From Cardinalis cardinalis (Eukaryota; Chordata; Aves; Passeriformes; Cardinalidae): DNA of 64,000 bases. The stretch spans positions 1 through 64,000 of the forward strand of contig JACDOX010000261.1 of the NCBI GenBank assembly GCA_014549065.1. Direction: 5' to 3'. Under the pieces are notes generated by a model. It saw only the letters and a program-made list of their open reading frames with translations. It was not told the DNA's origin and ran no database searches. Both the position numbers and the translations under genes were made by a program. Below, piece after piece: positions 58,003 through 64,000 of this stretch (position 1 is the stretch's first letter; the number at the start of each line of letters is the position of its first letter).

Positions 58003-60400
58003 CAGACTATTCCTCTGGGCAGCCATACTCATAAACAAATATGGGTTGTAAAAGTGAAGGAGCAAGGGCAGCTATAGGATACACTGGAAGAGTATCTTTC
58101 CCCTCTACAGCACAGAGATGATTCCAGTCTCAGAGCTTTTTCTGCTTATTTATGATGACTGACACACAGTTTGCACTTGATTTTAAGGAAAGTTACAACG
58201 AGGAGTAACATAATGTGCTGTTTTCCAGGAAACATGTGGCAGAGCTGGTATTCATCACTGTGCAGCACATGTGGCAGGTTGTCTGATGGGAGAGGAAAAC
58301 CTGCCCTCGACACAAAGTGCATTCAGAGAAGACTTAAAAGAGAAACTAGATGTTCTTATATCCCACTCTGTTACTCATACAGTGCCCAAAAGTAACTCTA
58401 GCCTGCTTTTTCTTCTTTACATCACCTTTCAAGGGTGTGGGGGAGCACTTGGCACCTTCTGCTGTCTGCATCCCATGCTCATAGATAATCNGGAAGTTTT
58501 CTGGTTTAACCACATTATATAGAATATCCAAAAATGTAGGGGACTGGAGCTGTCCTCAGTGTATTCGTGTATTCCCAACAGCTTTTCTCCTGTGAAGAAC
58601 ACCAGATTTTTATGTTGTTCCTTCCCCTGTGCAATTTACAGGGTCTGTGGTCATGGAGGGGAAGTTCCACAGCACTAAAAAGCCTAAAGCAGCCCCAGAA
58701 CAAGAGCTCTTCTCCTGTGAGAAACCTTTCAGAGCCCTTAAAGGTCTTTTTGCATAGTTTCTACTCCTGCATTAGGTGTAAGCAAACTATTTTTCCCCAT
58801 CATTGAACAGATCTGCCAAATTGCGGGTCTGTGTCCTCAAGAAAACTCATCCTCTACAGTAAATGCAGAAACACCTAATTCCCCCTCAGCTCCTGCAGAA
58901 TGACAGACAAAGCCAGTGCAGCAGATCACGTTTCTGCTAAACTCACACAAGCAATAATTCCTTCACAGATCCAGCCTTTCTGGAGGATCCTTCTCCACCC
59001 ACATCTAAATGCCCTCCCTTAGAGCTTTGCAAGCCAGGACTGGGCAAACTGACAGNTCCTTTCTGCTCTTTGGGTTTTGATATTCAGTAATTTCATCTCT
59101 GGTGTCTGCACACAGTGGCCAGAAAGGTGCCTACTCTTTTGGTAGGTAAATGGCATCTGGTTCACAGAGCAACACAGAACAACAGAAATACCTGCACAGA
59201 CANACAGCTGTTCTCAAAGATCCTCTGCACAGTGCTAGAGGCATTGAACATGACCTTCAAAGGTTCTTTGTGTGGTAAATTACCTCTCCTCAAAGCATGA
59301 ATTTATAGAAGAACGGAAAAAAACCCAGAGAATGTCAAGACTAAAGAGCTTTCCTTTTCAGGAGAACAACATTCTGGTAAATTAAAAAAAAAATATTTTG
59401 AAATAAATAATTCTAAGCAAGGAACAGCCTGAAAATACTCCCATCCCTGCCCTTTTTAATTTAATGAGGGGCATTAATTAACACTGCCAGTAATAGATTG
59501 TTGTGGTAACTCATCACTACCACTGCAACCCAGCTGTAATCAGACAGAAAGGTATCAAGGGTTGGCCAGTGCAATCATTATCAGATTGAGATTATTCAAA
59601 GAAAGAAAAAAAAAAAAAAGAGCAAGAGTTGTTTTTTTTTAATGAACCTTTGTTTATTTGATTAACTCTTTGCCATCTATTTTAATTCTTCCCTTTTCTT
59701 CACGTAGTCATTTTCCACTCATCTCTCCCAGCTCCTCTGCTTGCTTTGCTTAGCAATGCACTTCTTGCAAGCACATGAAAACTATTCCAATGGTACCAAT
59801 CATGCATATTCTCAAAAGGCAGGCTTACCCTAAAAAGCACTCGGAGTCAGAACAAGATGCAAGACAAGTGGATCCAGCAAATGAATAGGAGGCATCACAG
59901 TGAGACAATTATGATGAATATAAATAAGCTGGCGAAAAGAAATATCATTTCACTGAAACATGCAATTTTGCTGAACCCAAAATCATTCTTGGAGACAAAT
60001 CTGTCTTCAGAGAGCTTTCAGGATGAGGATTTTTGAGATTGCGTCAGCTGTGATCAAAGGGAGCAACATCCCAGATATTAAACTGAGTCTGTCCTCATCC
60101 TGCAATGGCAAATCCTGAATGTGAGAATTGCCATNGTCTGACCATCTCAGGGTGCACAGCTCACAAGAGCCATTTTTGGGAAGGAGAATGGTTTTAATGC
60201 ATTTAGTCCACATGCTCTCTTGTTCTTATTTACAAGTCACTGTGCAGCACTAGGGAGAAATACCTGAGCTAATCCAGCAGGAAGCAGCTGGAGTAGAGAG
60301 AGCAGCACAGACACACACAGCTGCCCAGAGCCATCAGGTGGAGATCCCCACCAGCACACACTGCAGGGGAGCAGCTTGGCCAGGTACAGGGCTGTACAGC
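58003..60400. other. Unique non-coding DNA
   Basis: A13 and T9 runs at 59609-59640 flank AGAGCAAGAGTTG and could pair. TTAATTTAATGAGG and ATTAATTAAC words lie at 59457-59480 in repeat-free sequence. No gene, RNA or dispersed repeat is recognised. Confidence 0.5.
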
Positions 60401-60946
60401 TTCCTCTGGACATTCACAGCTCCTCTGAACATCCCCACCCTCCTCTGGACATCCAGAGCCTCCTCTGGACATCCACAGCCTCCCCTGGATATCCACAGCC
60501 TCCTCTGGACATCCACAGCCTCCCCTGGATATCCACAGCCTCCTCTGGACATCCACAGCCTTCCCTGGACATCCACAGCTCCTCTGGACATCCACAGCTC
60601 CTCTGGACATCCACAGCCTCCTCTGGACAGCCAAAGCCTCCTCTGGACATCCACAGCCTCCCCTGGACATCCACAGCTCCTCTGGACATCCACAGCCTCC
60701 TCTGGACAGCCAAAGCCTCCTCTGGACATTCACAGCTCCTCTGAACATCCCCACCCTCCTCTGGACATCCACAGCCTCCCCTAGACATCCCCACCCTCCC
60801 CTGGATATCCACAGCTCCTCTGAACATCCACACCCTCCTGTGGACATCCACAGTCCTCTTTGGGTATTCACAGCCTCCTCTGGACATCCACAGTCCTCTT
60901 TGGGTATTCACAGCCTCCTCTGGACATCCACAGCCTCCTCTGGGCT
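60401..60946. repeat. 20-bp minisatellite
   Basis: About 27 tandem units of CCTCCTCTGGACATCCACAG with variants (CCTCCCCTGGATATCCACAG, CTCCTCTGAACATCCCCAC, GGACAGCCAAAGCC, TCCTCTTTGGGTATTCACAG). Some units are 19 bp. Block-level repeats exist: the stretch from 60405 recurs at 60721. A 40-bp pair (TCCTCTTTGGGTATTCACAG plus one standard unit) occurs twice near the right end. Minus-strand frames of up to about 200 codons rich in GGCGCPEEAVDVQ words are products of a stop-free 20-bp unit, and I do not call a protein. Confidence 0.96.
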
Positions 60947-61944
60947 CTGCACACACCTCTCTGCTTTGGCCTGAACAGTCAAAGCTGTAGCACCTTGTGG
61001 AGCACTGCACATTTTTGACATGATCAGACAAATCTGATCGCCCAAACATTGCCAGTAACTCAGGTTAGCAATGATCTAGAGGATAAAGAACATCCAGAAA
61101 AATAGAACAGTTTTGAGGGGTTTATTGTGGGTTATTTATTTTCACTTTTTTAATTTATTTTTTTTGCCCATTAGGGAATTCCTAATGGTTCCAAAGTGAT
61201 ATTAATTGGCTCACAGCTCCACATCCATTGTCAAACTGCTGGTCAGCTGGTGGGCACACCGTGCTTTCCCAGCAGATTTCTTTCCCAGCTGGATTTGCCA
61301 TCTGAAAGGTCCTTCCCATTTCCAGCTCTGCAATCCTTCCAGGCAGAAGGGAGAAAAGGAACAGACAGATGCCTTTCCACAGAGATGTAACAAGCCTAGC
61401 AGGTTCTCAGCATGTCAATAACAATCTAATCAGGCTGCATTATACTGAGGGGAAAATGAGGTCTCTGACTTTGCCAGAACACTTCACACATCCGCTTGCT
61501 CTTACAAACACATACAACACACTCCAGTTTCCAGATGCAGATAAGGATAACCACAGTGTGGAAAACAATCCAAGAACTAGGCTAGCCAACTCCTAGCTGG
61601 ACCTCAGCCTCTTTCCACCTCCTNTCCTTGCTCTGGAATAACAATTGCTGCCTGTAAATTTAATGAAATTTCACAGACAACTGCTTTGTGTTGGTGTGGC
61701 AGACAGTGCCCTGCTGCTCTGAGCATACACAGGAAAGCTGCTCCCACCTCGCCTCTCCCCCTGTCCTGCTGTAAGCACAGGGAAACCTGCAAACCTAGCT
61801 ATGCCCAGGAAGCAGGGATTTGGCCTGGAAGAGTCCTGATGGCACCTTGAGGAAGAACAGCTGCAAGGACCTGTCCTCCCTACAGGGGCAACCAAGTGGA
61901 AGAACAGAATACAGAAATAAATACAGAAATGTCCTGCAGCTCAG
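60947..61944. other. Unique non-coding DNA
   Basis: No gene or repeat family is recognised. A T-rich run lies at 61142-61166. Confidence 0.5.
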
Positions 61945-61962
61945 TTAGGGTTAGGGTTAGGG
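61945..61962 (+). repeat. Short interstitial telomeric repeat (TTAGGG)3
   Basis: Three perfect TTAGGG hexamers in unique surroundings, preceded by CAG and followed by GATTTTC. This is too short to be a chromosome end or a fusion point by itself. It may be chance or a double-strand-break repair scar. Confidence 0.9.
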
Positions 61963-64000
61963 ATTTTCTCTGCTGCCCAATTCGTACCAGAGCTCCCTCC
62001 CAGGGCAGGGCTGATCAAAGCTGACCTAACCTTGAGGGTCTGATCTTCAGATGACCATAGCTAACCTGAATCAGCCACTGACTTGTGAATCAGAGAGTAA
62101 AGAACCACCCCAGACAGCAGAGCTGCATGCTGGCTGCTTCTCCACTGAGCTCCGAGGCAAAGACTCATCTCCAGTAGCAATCTGTTTTAGTGGGGGAAGA
62201 AAAAAAGACAAAAAAAAAAGAAATTATAAAATGGCAAAATAGGATTCAAATAGGATTCTGAGTCCAGACTCACTGCCTTCAGGAAGGGGGAGGATTTTTT
62301 TTTTTTCCTTTCCTGGCTGATTACCTAAGGAAAAAAAAATAGAAAAAAATTACTAGCTCCAGTGAATGAAAAAGAACCTTTTAGTCCAAACTCCTTGGTC
62401 AGGCCATCCAAATTCCCGGCTGCCTTGATCTCTTTTCCAGCCAATGAGCTCCTCTTAAGCTCTGACTGATGGTGTTGTATATTTAAAAATGTGTTTATTC
62501 TGACAATTTGCTCCTCTTTTATGTAAGAGGACAGGGAAGCAACTCATCCCCAAAACCTCAAGGAAAGAGCACAAACCTTGGCTGCAAGACTATTTGGCTC
62601 CCTGAAGACTGTTGATTCTTGGACAAACTGTTATTCCATCCCTAAAAGATGTACTTACCCTGAAAAAGAAAATGCACACTCAAACATACAACTGGGTATT
62701 AAGAGCTTTGGTAGATCTGTGACTCTGGCCTTGTGACTCAAGTGTCAGCTGCTTCTGCAGAAATGGACATGGTAGTGGAAAAAAAAAAATAAATCCCAAA
62801 CCAAAAAACAAAGGAAGGGCGAACACTGAGCTGCCCAGAGCTGGACTGAGCTGAACTTCCATGGCCAAGCCACTAACACTGGGCTCTCCTCAGTGCCTCA
62901 NTGTCAGTGAGGTTATGGAAACCAGAGAGGCAAACAAGTGGGAATTTCTAAACAGATCAAGGGCTAAAGGAAAGGGAAAAAAGGGTGTGAGGGAGAATAG
63001 TCAGAGAACATCCGTTCTGTGGAGGGCTGTGTGTTTCTCAGGGTACCCAGGAGAAGGGGAGATATGGCTGTGCAAGAGAGGTCAGCGGGTATCAGATCAC
63101 ATCACCCCTTTCCTCTTCCCCTTGGCTGCCTCTTAACTCTCCCTTCTGAGTGCATTTCCCTTTGGTTGTGGGAAAAGCATATTCCACCAGCCCTCTTAAA
63201 AANCATGTTACAGTGGCACTGCCTGAAATAGAAACCAGATTTTTGCCTTTCAAGACCCCTGCCTTACCTTCTACTGCTAAGTGGAAAAGACAGGGCTGGA
63301 AAGGTGTGCACAACCCCACTCAGAGAGCACATGAATTACTCCAAACAGAGCTGGTGGGGCTCCTTAGTCCCTTTCACTCCCTTTTCCTAATGATTTCAAC
63401 CCTGATTTTAACAGGAATGCCTGCACAGACATGGTGGAAATACCCCTCCAGGTCTGCACAAGCCTCTGCATGCTCAGGGGTCAGCAGCCCTGAAAGTGAT
63501 GAGCAGAGAGCCACATGATGAATGGAGCACAGGGACCACATTAAAATAGACTTTTAAATTAAGTCCAATTTTTAAAAAATCCCTATTTCAATAAATCCCC
63601 CTATTTTTGTCACCATTGCCTAGCTCAAACAACATTTAGTGTCTACTACTTGTCTTGTTTTTGCATAACCTGTTTGTAGTTAGCAGAGATTGCCTTTAAC
63701 AAAACTAAAAAGCAGCACATGAGCTCTTNATCTCCCCAGCTGCACCCTCACTCTCCATGGCCTCATTCCCAAGGGTTTCCCCAGTGAAGGTCATGCTGAT
63801 ATCCAGACCCTGATCTTCTGGGACATCACCCAGGTGCTGTCCTGGGGAGAAAATGGGCTGAAGGATTCACTGAAGGAGAGGGGACACGACCTTCACGGAG
63901 GTGGCAGAGAGCCTGGGAGCCCTGGGGAGCAGCAGGCAGGCTGAGTGAGTCCCTGCCAGCCCCTGCCTCCAGCTGAGCTGCTGGAGGAGCCCTTGGCCAG
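61963..64000. other. Unique non-coding DNA, GC-rich at the right edge
   Basis: T13 and A9 runs at 62298-62339 (CCTTTCC/AAGGAAAA) form a weak inverted pair. The edge from about 63740 is GC-rich. A 70-codon stop-free stretch follows an acceptor-like CTCCCCAG at 63731-63738, but it has no recognisable protein content and no clear donor. Confidence 0.45.

Noticed and set aside
60269..61049. 200- and 211-codon minus-strand frames
   Set aside because: Both are generated by the 20-bp minisatellite. Two different frames give the same words, which shows the repeat, not selection, keeps them open.
63728..63944. Possible exon at the right edge after an acceptor-like CTCCCCAG
   Set aside because: Short, no protein similarity recognised, weak pyrimidine tract with an N, and no convincing donor site.

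Overview
The window looks like non-coding chromosomal DNA from a bird, most likely a songbird. The main evidence is a set of short, 3'-anchored CR1 LINE fragments, several ending in the bird-type octamer tail (ATTCTATG-like), together with compact LTRs resembling those I know from finch genomes. There is no bacterial gene organisation, no CRISPR array and no recognisable tRNA or rRNA gene. I found no exon I could defend. The open frames present are short, lack recognisable domains, and in the longest cases are by-products of minisatellites with periods of 14 or 20 bp. I therefore annotate 64 kb of intergenic or intronic sequence. The flanking gene cannot be named from this window.

Layout. Positions 1-16000 hold five CR1 fragments. 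Two of them are split by younger solo-type LTRs: at 3229-3808 (minus strand) and at 9255-9653 (plus strand). A compound pyrimidine microsatellite with an unresolved gap lies at 13431-13726. Positions 16000-34500 are mostly unique AT-rich DNA with old amniote SINE copies (MIR-like), several decayed copies of a palindromic sauropsid repeat, a 255-bp sequence present three times in tandem (25486-26253), and stretches dense in homeodomain/octamer-like motifs that could be conserved enhancers. Positions 34466-43000 carry two long (TA)n tracts, an AT-rich block and a small CpG-rich patch. Positions 43000-46150 carry a CR1, a second copy of the 3.2-kb LTR family, and next to it a 14-bp minisatellite whose flank plus array are duplicated 442 bp apart. 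Positions 46150-57000 are mainly unique, with a MIR at 53.1 kb and old CR1 pieces. At 57063-58002 an LTR with a clean 6-bp target duplication has itself been tandemly duplicated with its flank. At 60401-60946 there is a 20-bp minisatellite, and at 61945 a short interstitial telomeric repeat.

The most interesting features are structural: the duplicated 14-bp minisatellite, the post-insertion duplication of the 57-kb LTR, the 255-bp triplication, nested LTR-in-CR1 insertions, and at least eight relics of one ancient hairpin repeat. Well over a hundred single-base Ns are scattered through the window. Two sit at duplication junctions, so both duplications must be tested against assembly error. 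I did not find a convincing new gene system. The enhancer candidates are inferences from base composition and motifs only.
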